Shown: positions 46,457 to 55,980 of the stretch, one piece after another | Layout: every line of letters begins with the position of its first letter | Position numbering within the stretch: the stretch's first letter is position 1 | Origin: Arthrobacter frigidicola | Lineage (GTDB): Bacteria; Actinomycetota; Actinomycetes; Actinomycetales; Micrococcaceae | NCBI GenBank assembly: GCA_003602285.1 | Contig: QZVU01000005.1 | Location: 1-64,000 of the forward strand | Direction: 5' to 3' | Length of the DNA: 64,000 nucleotides | Notes under the pieces: generated by a model | The model's database searches: none | What the model was told of the DNA's origin: nothing | Seen by the model: only the letters and a program-made list of their open reading frames with translations | Program-made: the position numbers and the translations under genes

Positions 46457-47623
46457 TCAGGCGGAGCCGGGCGTGCGTTTGCCGGTCAGCGCGTCGATGA
46501 CGGCCAGCCGGTGGAGGACCCCGGTCACGGTGCCCTGTGCATCGGTGACGGGGAATTCGAAGCCGTCCGATGAGTCAAGGAGCTTCAGGAGCTCCGTGCC
46601 GGAGGCGGACTCGTCAATCCCGGCCGTTGAGGCGAGGGGACGCACCGAGGTGCTGGCCCGGGTGGTCGCGGACGCCTCCTCCGGAACATCGGCCAGGGCG
46701 CCGAAGTCGACGACGAACTCCGGCCGACCCTCGGCGTCCAGGAGCACCGCGGCCAGGTCGGGCCGGCCGGCGGCGAGCCGGCGGAGCTCGCTCACCGTGC
46801 TCGCGGACGGCAGGCCGACGGCGGGCTGCTTGAGCATGCCGGCGGTGAGACCGGGGATCCGTAGCCGGATGTGGGCCGTCCGGATGGCCTCGCCGGCCCC
46901 GGCCCACATAAAGGTGGCGACGAGGACGCTGATGATGACGAGGGTGAACTGGGGTGCGCGGCCGGAGAGCAGCGGAACACCGAGCACCAGGCCGACGAAC
47001 AGCAGCACAATGATCCGGCCGGTCCAGCCGGCGGCGATGGTGCCCCGATCCTGGCTCCCGGTGGCCTTCCAGACGGCGGACTCCACGATCCGGCCGCCGT
47101 CAAGGGGAAGCCCGGGCAGGACGTTGAAGACGGCGAGGATCAGGTTCGCCCAGAAGAGGGTGTTGGCCAGCAGGTCCACCACGGTGCCCTGCTCGGAAAT
47201 GAGGATGATGCCCCAGCTCAGCAGGGCCAGGAGGAAGTTCGAGGCCGGCCCGGCCAGGGCGACGGCCAGCGAGCGGCCCGGGGAGGAGCTGAAGTGCTCG
47301 AACTGGGTGTGCCCGCCCCACAGGTTGAGGACGATCCGCCGGGTGGGCCAGCCGAAGGCCCGCGCCGAGAGGGCGTGGGCGAATTCGTGGATCAGCACCG
47401 ACAGGGCAAGGAGCAGGGCGTAACCAAGGGCGACGGCGTAGGCGCCGACTCCGATGCCGGGGAAGTTCGCCTCGACCCTCGGCCCGAAGAAGACCGCGAT
47501 GATCACCGTGACCAGGAACCAGGGCCAGGTCAGGATGACCGGAATGCCTGCGATCCTGCCCAGCGAGACCCCCAGGCGGCGCTCCCTCGGCCCGGCGCCG
47601 GGTGCGGCGGCCGGTCCGCTCAT
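46457..47623 (-). CDS. M50 site-2-type metalloprotease with CBS domain
   Basis: 388 aa from the ATG at 47623, which overlaps the HAD stop (ATGA). The zinc motif HEFAH lies in transmembrane helix 2, the second motif is NVLPGLPLDGGRI, and six transmembrane segments are likely. The C-terminal 110 residues hold CBS-type repeats (VSELRRLAAGRPDLAAVLLD and PVTDAQGTVTGVL). It probably performs regulated intramembrane cleavage. The substrate is unknown. Confidence 0.88.
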   Translation of the reverse strand: MSGPAAAPGAGPRERRLGVSLGRIAGIPVILTWPWFLVTVIIAVFFGPRVEANFPGIGVGAYAVALGYALLLALSVLIHEFAHALSARAFGWPTRRIVLNLWGGHTQFEHFSSSPGRSLAVALAGPASNFLLALLSWGIILISEQGTVVDLLANTLFWANLILAVFNVLPGLPLDGGRIVESAVWKATGSQDRGTIAAGWTGRIIVLLFVGLVLGVPLLSGRAPQFTLVIISVLVATFMWAGAGEAIRTAHIRLRIPGLTAGMLKQPAVGLPSASTVSELRRLAAGRPDLAAVLLDAEGRPEFVVDFGALADVPEEASATTRASTSVRPLASTAGIDESASGTELLKLLDSSDGFEFPVTDAQGTVTGVLHRLAVIDALTGKRTPGSA

Positions 47624-48363
47624 TGTCCGCGCGCGGCCGTGTCGCGCACCACGCCGTTCAGGTCCTCGAGGGTCCTGCCTTCGAGGGTGGTCCAGTCGGT
47701 CCGGGCGGGATCCTTGGGCAGCGGGACGAAATGGGGGACGGCGAGGGTCACGACGCCGGCGGCAAGCGCCGAGGTGACACCGGGGAGGGAATCCTCGATG
47801 GCGACCACCCGGGCCGGGGAGAGGCCGGGACGGTCCTGGGCCAGCCGCTCGAAGGCGGTGCGGTAGGCCTCGGGGTCGGGCTTTCCCCGCTCGACCATGT
47901 CCCCGGTGACGAGGAACTCGAACGTCCCCTCCGGGAGCTGGGCGGCGATCTCCGTGGCGAGGAGGCGCTCGGACATGGTGACCAGGGCGCATGGGACGCC
48001 GCTGGAACGGAGCTCCTCGAGGAGCTCGCGGGCGCCGGGACGCCAGGGAACCTCAACCCGGACCTTTTCGACGACCCGGGAGATGAGATGGTCGATGATC
48101 TCCCGCTCGGTCAGGTCGACCCCGGCCTCCTGCAGGAGGCGGGCGGAGAAGGACAGCGCCTGGCCGACCAGGGCGCTTGCCTGGCCGTCGGACCAGGTTC
48201 CGCCGTGATCCTTCACCAGCTGGGTTTCTGCTTCGATCCAGTAGGGCTCGGTATCGACGATCGTGCCATCCATATCCCAGAGGACGGCCTGAACTCCATC
48301 GCCCGGCGGGACGGCCCCGGCCGGGTGTGAGGTGGACGGAGTCTGGAGAGCGCGGGTTGCCAT
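47620..48363 (-). CDS. HAD-family phosphatase
   Basis: 247 aa. The nucleophile motif WDMDGTIVDTEP (Asp near residue 31) is followed by a cap domain, VTMSERLL (motif II) and VAIEDSLPGVTSAL (motif IV). It is close to the beta-phosphoglucomutase-like subgroup. Leaderless start (TAGACT 6 nt before the ATG). It overlaps the M50 protease gene by 4 bp, so the two are coupled. Confidence 0.88.
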   Translation of the reverse strand: MATRALQTPSTSHPAGAVPPGDGVQAVLWDMDGTIVDTEPYWIEAETQLVKDHGGTWSDGQASALVGQALSFSARLLQEAGVDLTEREIIDHLISRVVEKVRVEVPWRPGARELLEELRSSGVPCALVTMSERLLATEIAAQLPEGTFEFLVTGDMVERGKPDPEAYRTAFERLAQDRPGLSPARVVAIEDSLPGVTSALAAGVVTLAVPHFVPLPKDPARTDWTTLEGRTLEDLNGVVRDTAARGQ

Positions 48364-48369
48364 GGTCCA

Positions 48370-48375
48370 AGTCTA
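48370..48375 (-). promoter_or_regulatory. -10 element of a leaderless start (HAD phosphatase)
   Basis: TAGACT on the minus strand lies 6 nt before the ATG at 48363. Confidence 0.5.
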
Positions 48376-48458
48376 CGGTGGCCCGGCCCGGCGTCCGCCC
48401 GCCTCCGCTGTGCGCGAAGCGCCTTCCGCGGTGACTGACAGGTTCGCGGGGGGAGGTT

Positions 48459-48464
48459 TAGGGT
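48459..48464 (+). promoter_or_regulatory. -10 element of a leaderless start (PAC2)
   Basis: TAGGGT lies 6 nt before the GTG at 48471. Confidence 0.5.
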
Positions 48465-48470
48465 GAAGAA

Positions 48471-49361
48471 GTGAACACCTTCGACGAGAGCCAGCCACGC
48501 GGCGTCCGTGACCTCTTCCAGGATGCCTCGGATCCGACCCGGCGGGTCACCATCATGCTCGCCGCCTTCGAGGGCTGGAACGACGCCGGCGAGGCGGCCA
48601 GTGACGCGCTTCGGTTCGTTGGCAGGTACCTCGGCAGCGAGAAGATCTCGACGATCGACGCCGATGAGTTCTACGACTTCCAGTTCACCCGACCGCTGAT
48701 CAAGCGCAATGCCGCGGGCCAGCGGCGGATCAAGTGGCCGACGACGAAGATCAGCCGGGCCTCGGTCCCGAACTCGAACATCGACCTGATCCTTGTCCAC
48801 GGCGTCGAGCCGTCCTATAAGTGGCGGGCCTACACTGCCGAGCTCGTCGCCTCGGCGAAGGAGCTCAAGGTCGACTGCATCGTCCTGGTCGGGGCGCTGC
48901 TGGCCGACGTGCCGCACTCGCGGCCCATCCCGGTCACCGTGACCTCCGACGATGACCTGGTTCGCGAGAGCCTCGACGTTGAGCCCTCGACCTACGAGGG
49001 GCCGATCGGGATCGTCGGCGTGCTTGCGGAGGTGGGACTCCTGGCGGACATCCCCACCCTGTCCCTGTGGGCGGCTGTGCCGCATTATGTGGGGCAGTCC
49101 CCCTCGCCGAAGGCGCAGCTGGCCCTGCTGAACCGGCTGGAGGAGCTGCTGCAGGTGAGCCTTGAGACACAGCTGCTCAGTGAGGAGTCCGAGGCGTGGG
49201 AGCGCGGAGTGGACGAACTGGCCACCGAGGACCCCGAGGTGGCCGCCTATGTGCGCCAGCTCGAGGAAGCCAAGGACACCGTCGACCTGCCCGAGGCAAG
49301 CGGCGAGTCGATCGCTCGCGAGTTTGAGCGCTACCTCAAGAAGCGCCGGCGCGAGCAGTAG
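48471..49361 (+). CDS. PAC2-family protein (proteasome-assembly-chaperone-like)
   Basis: 296 aa from a leaderless GTG. The PAC2 domain fills residues 15-270, with MLAAFEGWNDAGEAASDALRF at its start and LVGALLADVPHSRPIPV in the middle. Eukaryotic PAC2 helps assemble 20S proteasomes. In actinobacteria this link is unproven, but the gene lies about 7 kb from prcBA here. It has a charged C-terminal helix. Confidence 0.9.
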   Translation: MNTFDESQPRGVRDLFQDASDPTRRVTIMLAAFEGWNDAGEAASDALRFVGRYLGSEKISTIDADEFYDFQFTRPLIKRNAAGQRRIKWPTTKISRASVPNSNIDLILVHGVEPSYKWRAYTAELVASAKELKVDCIVLVGALLADVPHSRPIPVTVTSDDDLVRESLDVEPSTYEGPIGIVGVLAEVGLLADIPTLSLWAAVPHYVGQSPSPKAQLALLNRLEELLQVSLETQLLSEESEAWERGVDELATEDPEVAAYVRQLEEAKDTVDLPEASGESIAREFERYLKKRRREQ

Positions 49362-49422
49362 ACCGGCCCGGGCGCCGTCCCCGGCCCCTCGGGCCGGGCA
49401 GCCCCCGCCCGGCGCCGGCGCC

Positions 49423-50700
49423 CTAGAGGCGGATACCGAGCAGCGCGTCCAGCGCCGCCGTGACCTGCGCGGTGCCGGCGGGAGTGCCTTCGGCGGAGGT
49501 CCGGACCTTTTCGGCCCAGCGGTCCACGGCGGCAACCGCGGCGGGGGCGTCGAGGTCACGGGCCAGGGCTGCCCGGATCTCGGCGGTCAGGGCGGAGGCA
49601 GACTCCTCATTCGCCTGCACCAGGGCAGCCCGCCAGGACTCGAGCTGCGCCGTGGCCCGGGCGAGCACGTCGGAGGTCCAGGACCAGTCGCTGCGGTAGT
49701 GGTGGTTGAGGATGCCGAGCCGGATCGCCGCCGGGTCCACCCCCTCCCTGCGGAGTGCTGAGACGAGCACGAGGTTGCCCTTGGACTTGCTCATCTTCTC
49801 CCCCTCGAGGCCGACCATCCCGGCGTGGGCGTAGTGCCGGGCCAGGGGTGCGCCGCTTCCGGCCCAGGCGTGGCCGGCACTCATTTCGTGGTGGGGAAAG
49901 ATCAGGTCGCTGCCGCCGCCCTGAACCGTGAGCGGCGCAGGCAGGAAACGCTGGGCGATGACCGAACACTCGATGTGCCAGCCGGGGCGTCCCTCGCCGA
50001 GGGATCCGCCCTCCCAGTGCGGCTCACCCTCGCGGGCGACCCGCCACAGCAGGGGGTCGAGCCGGTGTTTCTTCCCGGGGCGTTCGGGGTCTCCCCCGCG
50101 CTCGGCGAAGAGTTCGGCCATCCGGTCCTCGGACAGGTGCGACACCAGGCCAAGGGCCCAGCGGGACGGGTTCTCCGGATTGAGGGCGGAGGCGGCTTCG
50201 ACCGAGAAGTACACATCGCCGTCAGGGGCCCCGTCGGAGCCCGCCACGCGGTAGGCCAGGCCTTCCTCCAGCAGGGACTCGATCTCGGGGACGATCCATT
50301 CGATTGACTCGACGGCGCCGACGTAGTGATCCGGGGCGAGGACGTTCAGCGCCTCCATGTCGGTGCGGAAAAGCTGGATCTGGTCCGCGGCAAGCTGCTG
50401 CCAGTCCACGCCGGTGGCGATTGCCCGCTCCAGGAGCGGATCGTCGACGTCGGTGACGTTCTGGACGTAGCTCACGCGCGCGCCGGTGTCGCGCCAGACC
50501 CGGTTCAGCAGGTCGAAGGCGACGTAGGTCGAGGCGTGCCCGAGGTGGGTCGCGTCATACGGGGTGATGCCGCAGACGTACAGGCTCGGATTTTCCTCGG
50601 GGGTGAGTTCGACGACGCGGCCCTTGGCCGTGTCGTACAGTTCGACGCCGGACTGCCGGCCGGAAAGGGTTGGCACAGGGCTGGAGTTCCACGCAATCAC
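49423..50700 (-). CDS. mshC: Cysteine:GlcN-Ins ligase MshC (mycothiol biosynthesis)
   Basis: 425 aa. A class I aminoacyl-tRNA-synthetase fold related to CysRS, with the zinc/HIGH region [17 protein letters not shown] and the KMSKS motif EKMSKSKGN. It joins cysteine to glucosaminyl-inositol. The GTG at 50700 is preferred over the ATG at 50712 because TATGGT ends 7 nt before it and the product then starts with the family text [11 protein letters not shown]. It lies next to uppP, the usual actinobacterial order. Confidence 0.95.
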   Translation of the reverse strand: MIAWNSSPVPTLSGRQSGVELYDTAKGRVVELTPEENPSLYVCGITPYDATHLGHASTYVAFDLLNRVWRDTGARVSYVQNVTDVDDPLLERAIATGVDWQQLAADQIQLFRTDMEALNVLAPDHYVGAVESIEWIVPEIESLLEEGLAYRVAGSDGAPDGDVYFSVEAASALNPENPSRWALGLVSHLSEDRMAELFAERGGDPERPGKKHRLDPLLWRVAREGEPHWEGGSLGEGRPGWHIECSVIAQRFLPAPLTVQGGGSDLIFPHHEMSAGHAWAGSGAPLARHYAHAGMVGLEGEKMSKSKGNLVLVSALRREGVDPAAIRLGILNHHYRSDWSWTSDVLARATAQLESWRAALVQANEESASALTAEIRAALARDLDAPAAVAAVDRWAEKVRTSAEGTPAGTAQVTAALDALLGIRL

Positions 50701-50707
50701 ACCTTCT

Positions 50708-50713
50708 ACCATA
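50708..50713 (-). promoter_or_regulatory. -10 element of a leaderless start (mshC)
   Basis: TATGGT on the minus strand lies 7 nt before the GTG at 50700. Confidence 0.45.
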
Positions 50714-50757
50714 CGGTCTTGGCGGAGCCGTTCCGGCCGGATCCGGACCCAGGCGGG

Positions 50758-51582
50758 TTAGGCGCTGATCACATTGAAGCCGAGCAGGATGAACAGGAGC
50801 ATGCCCAGCAGGATGCGGTACCAGACGAAGACGCCATAGGTGCGGGTCGAGACGTATTTCAAGAACCAGCCGATGATCGCGAACCCGACCAGGAACGCGA
50901 TGACGGTCGCCAGGGCCGTCTCCCCGGCGTCGTAGGGACCCCAGTCCCCCAGGCTGCTGCCGAGCTGGTACAGGCCGCTGCCGAAGACCGCCGGAATCGC
51001 CAGCAGGAAGGAATACTGGGCGGCGGCTTCGCGGGAGTAGCCCATCAGCAGCCCGGCCGTGATGGTGCCGCCGGAACGGGACACGCCGGGGATGAGTGCC
51101 AGCGCCTGCGCGAAGCCGAACAGCACCCCGTGGGGGACGGTCAGCTGGTCCAGCCTGCGGGTGTGCTTTCCGACGGCGTCGGCCACCGCGAGGAACACCC
51201 CGAAGACGACCAGCATGGTCGCGACGAGCCACATGCTGCGCAGCGTGCTTTCGATCTGGTCCTGGAACAGCAGCCCCAGGACCGCGATGGGGATGCTTCC
51301 CACAATGACGAGCCAACCCATCCGGGCATCGGGGTCCTGCCGGCTGACCCGGCCGCGGAGCGAGCCGAACCAGGCGCGGACGATCCGGACGATATCGCCC
51401 CAGAAGAAGACAACGACAGCCGTTTCGGTGCCGAGCTGGGTGATGGCGGTGAAGGCCGCCCCCGGGTCCTGGGCGTTGGGAAGGAGTTCGCCGACGATGC
51501 GCAGGTGCGCGCTCGATGAGATGGGGAGGAACTCCGTTAGTCCCTGAACAAGGCCCAGGATGGCAGCTTCGAACCAATTCAC
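50758..51582 (-). CDS. uppP: Undecaprenyl-diphosphatase UppP (BacA)
   Basis: 274 aa, eight transmembrane helices. The diagnostic motifs [11 protein letters not shown] (near residue 18) and [10 protein letters not shown] (near 165) are intact. It recycles undecaprenyl pyrophosphate for cell-wall synthesis and can give bacitracin resistance. The GTG start has TAGGGT 8 nt upstream. It is divergent from the aldo/keto reductase. Confidence 0.96.
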   Translation of the reverse strand: MNWFEAAILGLVQGLTEFLPISSSAHLRIVGELLPNAQDPGAAFTAITQLGTETAVVVFFWGDIVRIVRAWFGSLRGRVSRQDPDARMGWLVIVGSIPIAVLGLLFQDQIESTLRSMWLVATMLVVFGVFLAVADAVGKHTRRLDQLTVPHGVLFGFAQALALIPGVSRSGGTITAGLLMGYSREAAAQYSFLLAIPAVFGSGLYQLGSSLGDWGPYDAGETALATVIAFLVGFAIIGWFLKYVSTRTYGVFVWYRILLGMLLFILLGFNVISA

Positions 51583-51590
51583 ATGTTAAG

Positions 51591-51596
51591 ACCCTA
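51591..51596 (-). promoter_or_regulatory. -10 element upstream of uppP
   Basis: TAGGGT on the minus strand lies 8 nt before the GTG at 51582. It shares a 50-bp divergent region with the aldo/keto reductase promoter. Confidence 0.45.
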
Positions 51597-51620
51597 AGGC
51601 ACCATTCGACCCCGAGGCTT

Positions 51621-51626
51621 TAGGCT
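51621..51626 (+). promoter_or_regulatory. -10 element of a leaderless start (aldo/keto reductase)
   Basis: TAGGCT lies 6 nt before the ATG at 51633. Confidence 0.5.
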
Positions 51627-51632
51627 GGGCCT

Positions 51633-52568
51633 ATGCAACGGCGAAACGTGGGGACGAGCGGCCTTGCCGTGTCGGTATTGGGGCTCGGCACGATGTCCTG
51701 GGGGCAGGATGTCGACGACGAGGCGGCGCGCGAGCAGCTGCGGATTTTCGCCGACGCCGGCGGCACCCTGGTCGAGACCGCCGGAGGCTACGGTGCGGGC
51801 CGTGCCGAGGCGATGCTTGGCAGCTTTTTCGGTGACACCGTGGCGCGCTCCGAGCTGGTGCTGGCGGTCCAGGCCGGCGCCATGCGCGCGGGGATGCACC
51901 GGGCCGATTCCTCCCGCCGGGGCCTCCTCGATTCACTCGACGCGTCGCTGTCCCGCCTCGGCACCGACCACGTGGACCTGTGGCTTGCGCCGGCGCCGGA
52001 TCCGCTGGTTCCGCTCGCTGAAACCCTCAGCGCGCTCGAGGTGGCCTACTCCTCGGGCCGGGCCCGCTACGTCGGCGTGTCCAACCACGCCGGCTGGGAG
52101 TTCGCGCGCGCCGCGGCCACCGCCGGGATCCCGCTGATCGCCAATGAGATCGAATACTCCCTGCTCAACCGTGGAGCCGAACGCGGCGCCGTGCCCGCCG
52201 CGGCCGCTATGGGCGCCGGAGTGCTGGCCTGGGCTCCGCTGGGCCGCGGGGTGTTGACCGGAAAGTACAGGGTGGGCACCCCTGCCGATTCCCGCCGGGC
52301 CTCCGACGTGTGGGCGCCGTACGTCGAAAGCTATCTCGAGGGAAGGCCGCTTCGGGTTGTGGACGCGCTTCACACGGCCGCTCGAGGCCTCGACCTGCAG
52401 CCGCACGACCTCGCCCTGCGGTGGCTGCTGGGCCGCCCAACCGTTGCAGCCGCCGTCGTGGGTGCCAGGACTCCCCAACAGCTCAAGGAGCTTCTGGGCA
52501 CAACCGCCGAAGCGATCGCCGGCCAGATCGCCGAGGCCCTCGATGAGGTCTCGGCGCCGCTGGTCTAG
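51633..52568 (+). CDS. Aldo/keto reductase
   Basis: 311 aa TIM-barrel oxidoreductase of the potassium-channel-beta-like AKR group. VSVLGLGTMSWGQDVD and DHVDLWLAPAPD carry recognisable family text, and the NADPH site is AAVVGARTPQQLKELL. The usual catalytic Asp-Tyr segment is altered (ETAGGYGAGRAEAML): the Asp position is Glu, and the Tyr is kept in the same segment. A leaderless gene divergent from uppP and conserved next to it in many actinobacteria. Confidence 0.87.
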   Translation: MQRRNVGTSGLAVSVLGLGTMSWGQDVDDEAAREQLRIFADAGGTLVETAGGYGAGRAEAMLGSFFGDTVARSELVLAVQAGAMRAGMHRADSSRRGLLDSLDASLSRLGTDHVDLWLAPAPDPLVPLAETLSALEVAYSSGRARYVGVSNHAGWEFARAAATAGIPLIANEIEYSLLNRGAERGAVPAAAAMGAGVLAWAPLGRGVLTGKYRVGTPADSRRASDVWAPYVESYLEGRPLRVVDALHTAARGLDLQPHDLALRWLLGRPTVAAAVVGARTPQQLKELLGTTAEAIAGQIAEALDEVSAPLV

Positions 52569-52696
52569 GAAATCACCCGCTCTTGCTGATCCGCGGGACG
52601 CCTCCTGCGGGCGCCATCTTCCGTGGCGGGTGGATTAGCCCCGGCTGGATCAGTCCCCGGATATGTCAGTGCCCGGTTAGGTCAGTAACAGGCAGG

Positions 52697-53011
52697 TCAC
52701 TCGCGGGTGGCGTTGACGTCGTCCGTCTCGACGTCGACGTCGGCGTCGGCGTCGGCGTCGTCATCGACTTCGTCGAGGTCGTCGTCCTCAAGATCGGCGT
52801 CCTCGTCGGACTCCTCGTAGATCTCCAGCGGGGTCACCTCGCCGTGGGCGTCGTAGAGGGCTTCCTCATAGGCCTCAAAGGCATCCGCGATGGCGAGATA
52901 GGCGGCTTCAACCGCGGGATCATCGTCCATCCTGCGCGAAGCGGATGCCGCAAGGTGCTCTTCGAGAGCGGTGACAAGGGCCTGGAGCGCGACACGCGGA
53001 TCTATGCTCAT
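52697..53011 (-). CDS. Acidic protein of unknown function
   Basis: 104 aa. The N-terminal 55 residues look helical (LQALVTALEEHLAASASRR and AYLAIADAFEAYEEALYDA). The C-terminal 40 are almost all Asp/Glu, mostly encoded by a GAC/GTC-type repeat (52730-52770). Similar acidic proteins in Micrococcaceae are sometimes labelled primase without support. No enzyme motif is visible. Confidence 0.7.
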   Translation of the reverse strand: MSIDPRVALQALVTALEEHLAASASRRMDDDPAVEAAYLAIADAFEAYEEALYDAHGEVTPLEIYEESDEDADLEDDDLDEVDDDADADADVDVETDDVNATRE

Positions 53012-53052
53012 GAGTTAGACGTTATCGGTAAAGTGGTCGAAATTGGAGGAAT

Positions 53053-53286
53053 ATGAGAGAGCAATTTCTGAACTCAACCGCCGTCCGTGAACGGGATTTC
53101 GGCCGCCAATACGAGTACCTCGTGCTCACCGTCAACGCCGGGGAACCGGTGGGCGCGGCACGGAAGGTCCTCACCGAACACGCCGAGTACGGCAAGTGGG
53201 AACTCGAGCGCAGCTGCATCTACCTCGGGGGCGGCAGGCGCTACTGGCTGCGCCGCAAAGTGCTGCGGGTGGAGCGCACCGCCTAG
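53053..53286 (+). CDS. DUF5703-like small protein
   Basis: 77 aa behind a strong ribosome binding site (GGAGGAAT). The text YEYLVLTVNAGEPVGAARK and ELERSCIYLGGGRRYWLRRKV is typical of this actinobacterial family of unknown function. It is soluble and basic. Its stop shares the CTAG with the convergent acyl-CoA dehydrogenase stop. Confidence 0.8.
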   Translation: MREQFLNSTAVRERDFGRQYEYLVLTVNAGEPVGAARKVLTEHAEYGKWELERSCIYLGGGRRYWLRRKVLRVERTA

Positions 53287-54443
53287 CTCTCCAGCGGTCC
53301 CAGCCACGCAGTGGCCACCGTGTTGTGCGCCGAATCCTCGTTTGAGGGATGAAACTGCCCGGCGAGAGCGTCCCGGTGCAGCCGCGCGATCTCGCTCGAT
53401 GCCGCATATCCCGACCCGCCGGAGACCTGCAGCCCCGTCTCGGTGAGGCGGCGCGCGGTGTCGACGGCTGCTGTCTTCAGCCCGACAAGCTTCGCGAACC
53501 AGAACGGGCCGTGGTCGGTCCCCGCGTCCAGGTCGGCCGTCACTGCCCTCAGCTGCGCATCCAGCGCGTCCACCCGCATCGCCCCGGCGGCGATGCGGTG
53601 GCGCATCACCGGGTCCTGGGCGGCGCTGATGCCCCGCACCCGGGAGGTGCGCCGGTGCGCGGCCTCCACCGACAGCTCGAGGGCCCGGTCGGCGATGCCG
53701 GCGTAAACGGCGGAGATCAGGGTCTCGAAGGCGGCAAAGACCGCGAAGATGAACGGATCGGCGTTCGGACCCACCGGCAGCCGGCGGAAAATGGCGGAGG
53801 AAGGCACCCGCACCCCCTCGAGCCGGGTGGTGTTGGACTGGCTGGCGCGCATGCCGAGGGGGTTCCAGTCCTCGATGATGGAGACACCCGGGGTGTCCCG
53901 CGGAACGAAGGCGTGGACGAGTTCACCCTCCCCGTCAGTACCGACCCCGGTCTCCTTTCCGAACACTCCGAGGCGCGTCCACGCCGGGGAGAGGCTCGTG
54001 AAGATTTTCGTGCCGGTGAAGGTGAGGGAACCGTCAGGTCCCGGCTCGGCGGCGGTCGTCGAGTCGAAGAGGACTGCGTCGTTGCCCGGTTCCGATATGC
54101 CGAAGGCGAAGACCTCCCCCGCGGCGGCCTCGGCGAGGATAAAGCCGAGCGAGTCGTCCCCGCGGTCCCTCAGGAGCGCGGCGATTGCCGTCCAGACCAG
54201 GTGCATGTTGATGCCCAGGGCCGTCGCAGGCGCGGCGGCAGCCAGCCGACGCTGGGCAGCGGCCGCCTGCCGCATTCCCGCGCCGGACCCGCCGTCGTCG
54301 ACGGCGCAGAACAGCCGGAGGTACCCGGCCGCCTTGAGATCTGCGAGGTCCTCCGTGAAGAAGGTGTTCTCGGTGTCGTACCGTGGGGCGCGCTCCCGGA
54401 AACGTTCGAGGAGGGCATCGGTCAGCAGATCGGCGGGTTCCAC
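53283..54443 (-). CDS. Acyl-CoA dehydrogenase family protein
   Basis: 386 aa. The middle beta domain has FGISEPGNDAVLFDS (FAD/substrate loop) and FTGTKIFTSLSPAWTRLGVFG. The C-terminal helical domain has VDTARRLTETGLQVSGGSGYAASSEIARLHRDA. The start is a GTG 7 bp after the M20 peptidase stop, so the two are one operon. The exact acyl substrate is unknown; the family also includes non-acyl-CoA flavoproteins. Confidence 0.88.
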   Translation of the reverse strand: MEPADLLTDALLERFRERAPRYDTENTFFTEDLADLKAAGYLRLFCAVDDGGSGAGMRQAAAAQRRLAAAAPATALGINMHLVWTAIAALLRDRGDDSLGFILAEAAAGEVFAFGISEPGNDAVLFDSTTAAEPGPDGSLTFTGTKIFTSLSPAWTRLGVFGKETGVGTDGEGELVHAFVPRDTPGVSIIEDWNPLGMRASQSNTTRLEGVRVPSSAIFRRLPVGPNADPFIFAVFAAFETLISAVYAGIADRALELSVEAAHRRTSRVRGISAAQDPVMRHRIAAGAMRVDALDAQLRAVTADLDAGTDHGPFWFAKLVGLKTAAVDTARRLTETGLQVSGGSGYAASSEIARLHRDALAGQFHPSNEDSAHNTVATAWLGPLES

Positions 54444-54450
54444 AGCGGCC

Positions 54451-55752
54451 CTAGTAGGTGCTCAGGAGGCGGGTGAGCACCCGGGAGCCGAAGCGAAGCG
54501 AGTCGGCCGGTACGCGCTCGTCGACACCGTGGAACATGCCCGTGAAGTCCAGCTCGTCCGGCAGCTGCAGGGGCGCGAAGCCATACCCGGTGATGCCCAG
54601 GCGGCTCAGCGACTTGTTGTCGGTGCCCCCCGAGAGCGTATAGGGCAGGACCTTCGCTCCGGGGTCCTCCCCGTGCAGGGCATCGATCATCGAATCAACG
54701 AGGTTGCCCGAGAACGGCACCTCGAGGGACACATCCTGGTGCGCGTAGGAGACCTCGACACCGGCGCCGGCGAGTTCGCGGACGATCTCCAGCACCTTTT
54801 CCTGCTGCCCGGGAAGAGTTCGCACGTCGATGAGGGCCTCAGCGGTGCCCGGGATGACATTGTGCTTGTACCCGCTCTTGAGCATTGTGGGGTTCGCGGT
54901 GTTCTGCAGCGTCGCCCCGACGAAGCGCGCCACCGTGCCGAGCTCGGCCAGCAGCAGCTCGGGATTGTCCGGGTCGAATTCGACGCCGGTGAGTTCGGTG
55001 ACACCGTCAAGGAACTGCCGGGTGGTCGGCGTCAGTTCGATCGGCCAGGTGTACTCCCCGATCCGGGTAACGGCGCGCGCCAGCCGGGTCACGGCGTTGT
55101 TGGTATTAATCTGGGAGCCGTGGCCGGCCCTGCCGTGGGCAAGCAGGCGAAGCCAGGAAATGCCCTTCTCGGCTGTCTGCAGGAGGTAAGTGCGCTGACC
55201 GCCGATGGTGGCGGAGAATCCGCCGACCTCGGAGATCGCTTCGGTGGCCCCATCGAAGACTCCGGGTTTGTTGTCAACAAGCCAGGACGCGCCGTAATTG
55301 CCGCCGGCTTCCTCATCTGCGAAGAAACCGAAGATGAGGTCCCGCCTCGGCCGCGTCCCGCTGCGCTGGAGATGGCGCAGCACCGAGAGGATCATCGCGT
55401 CCATGTCCTTCATGTCGACGGCTCCGCGACCCCAGATGAGCCCGTCGCGTTCCTCGCCGCTGAAAGGGTCGACGCTCCAGTCCTCCTTTTGTGCCGGCAC
55501 GACGTCGAGGTGGCCGTGAACCACGAGGGCCGGCAGTGAGGAATCGGTCCCCTCCATGCGGGCGATGACTGAGGCGCGCCCCGGGGCGGCCTCGAAGATT
55601 TCCGTCGTCAGCCCAACCTCTTCGATCAGCCCCGCCGTGTACTCGGCGGCAGCCCTCTCCCCCGGGCCGGCGTTGTCGCCGAAGTTTGAGGTGTCGATCC
55701 GGATGAGCTCCTGGCAGATGCGTACAACTTCGTCTTCGGGCGTGATCGCCAT
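54451..55752 (-). CDS. M20 family metallopeptidase
   Basis: 433 aa from the ATG at 55752 behind GGAGGA. Metal ligands are visible in HGHLDVVPA, WGRGAVDMKDM and the catalytic DEEAGGNYGA. A dimerisation domain follows, with RAGHGSQINTNNAV. It resembles ArgE/DapE-like peptidases used for dipeptides or N-acyl amino acids. The acyl-CoA dehydrogenase gene follows 7 bp downstream. Confidence 0.92.
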   Translation of the reverse strand: MAITPEDEVVRICQELIRIDTSNFGDNAGPGERAAAEYTAGLIEEVGLTTEIFEAAPGRASVIARMEGTDSSLPALVVHGHLDVVPAQKEDWSVDPFSGEERDGLIWGRGAVDMKDMDAMILSVLRHLQRSGTRPRRDLIFGFFADEEAGGNYGASWLVDNKPGVFDGATEAISEVGGFSATIGGQRTYLLQTAEKGISWLRLLAHGRAGHGSQINTNNAVTRLARAVTRIGEYTWPIELTPTTRQFLDGVTELTGVEFDPDNPELLLAELGTVARFVGATLQNTANPTMLKSGYKHNVIPGTAEALIDVRTLPGQQEKVLEIVRELAGAGVEVSYAHQDVSLEVPFSGNLVDSMIDALHGEDPGAKVLPYTLSGGTDNKSLSRLGITGYGFAPLQLPDELDFTGMFHGVDERVPADSLRFGSRVLTRLLSTY

Positions 55753-55980
55753 CGCTGGGTCCTCCTCGGGTGCGGTTGATCCCAGCCTACCGAGGTGCCC
55801 GGTGTGCTGGCCTAACCTGCGCCGAGCCGCTGCACCGGGTCTGCGCGCTGTAGTGCTCAAAACCCCCGGAAAATCAGGCCCGAGCGGGCCCACCGCTCTC
55901 CCGATTCAACTTCTGGGCCGATGTCGTGTTAGAGTTTTTTTCGCCGCTTTCGAAGGTTTTGAACCGGAAAAAGCCCACCC

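Noticed and set aside
52661-52690. TGTCAGTG followed by TAGGTC, similar to the PafBC-dependent RecA-NDp promoter
   Set aside because: The spacer is 6 instead of 8, and no plus-strand gene follows directly.
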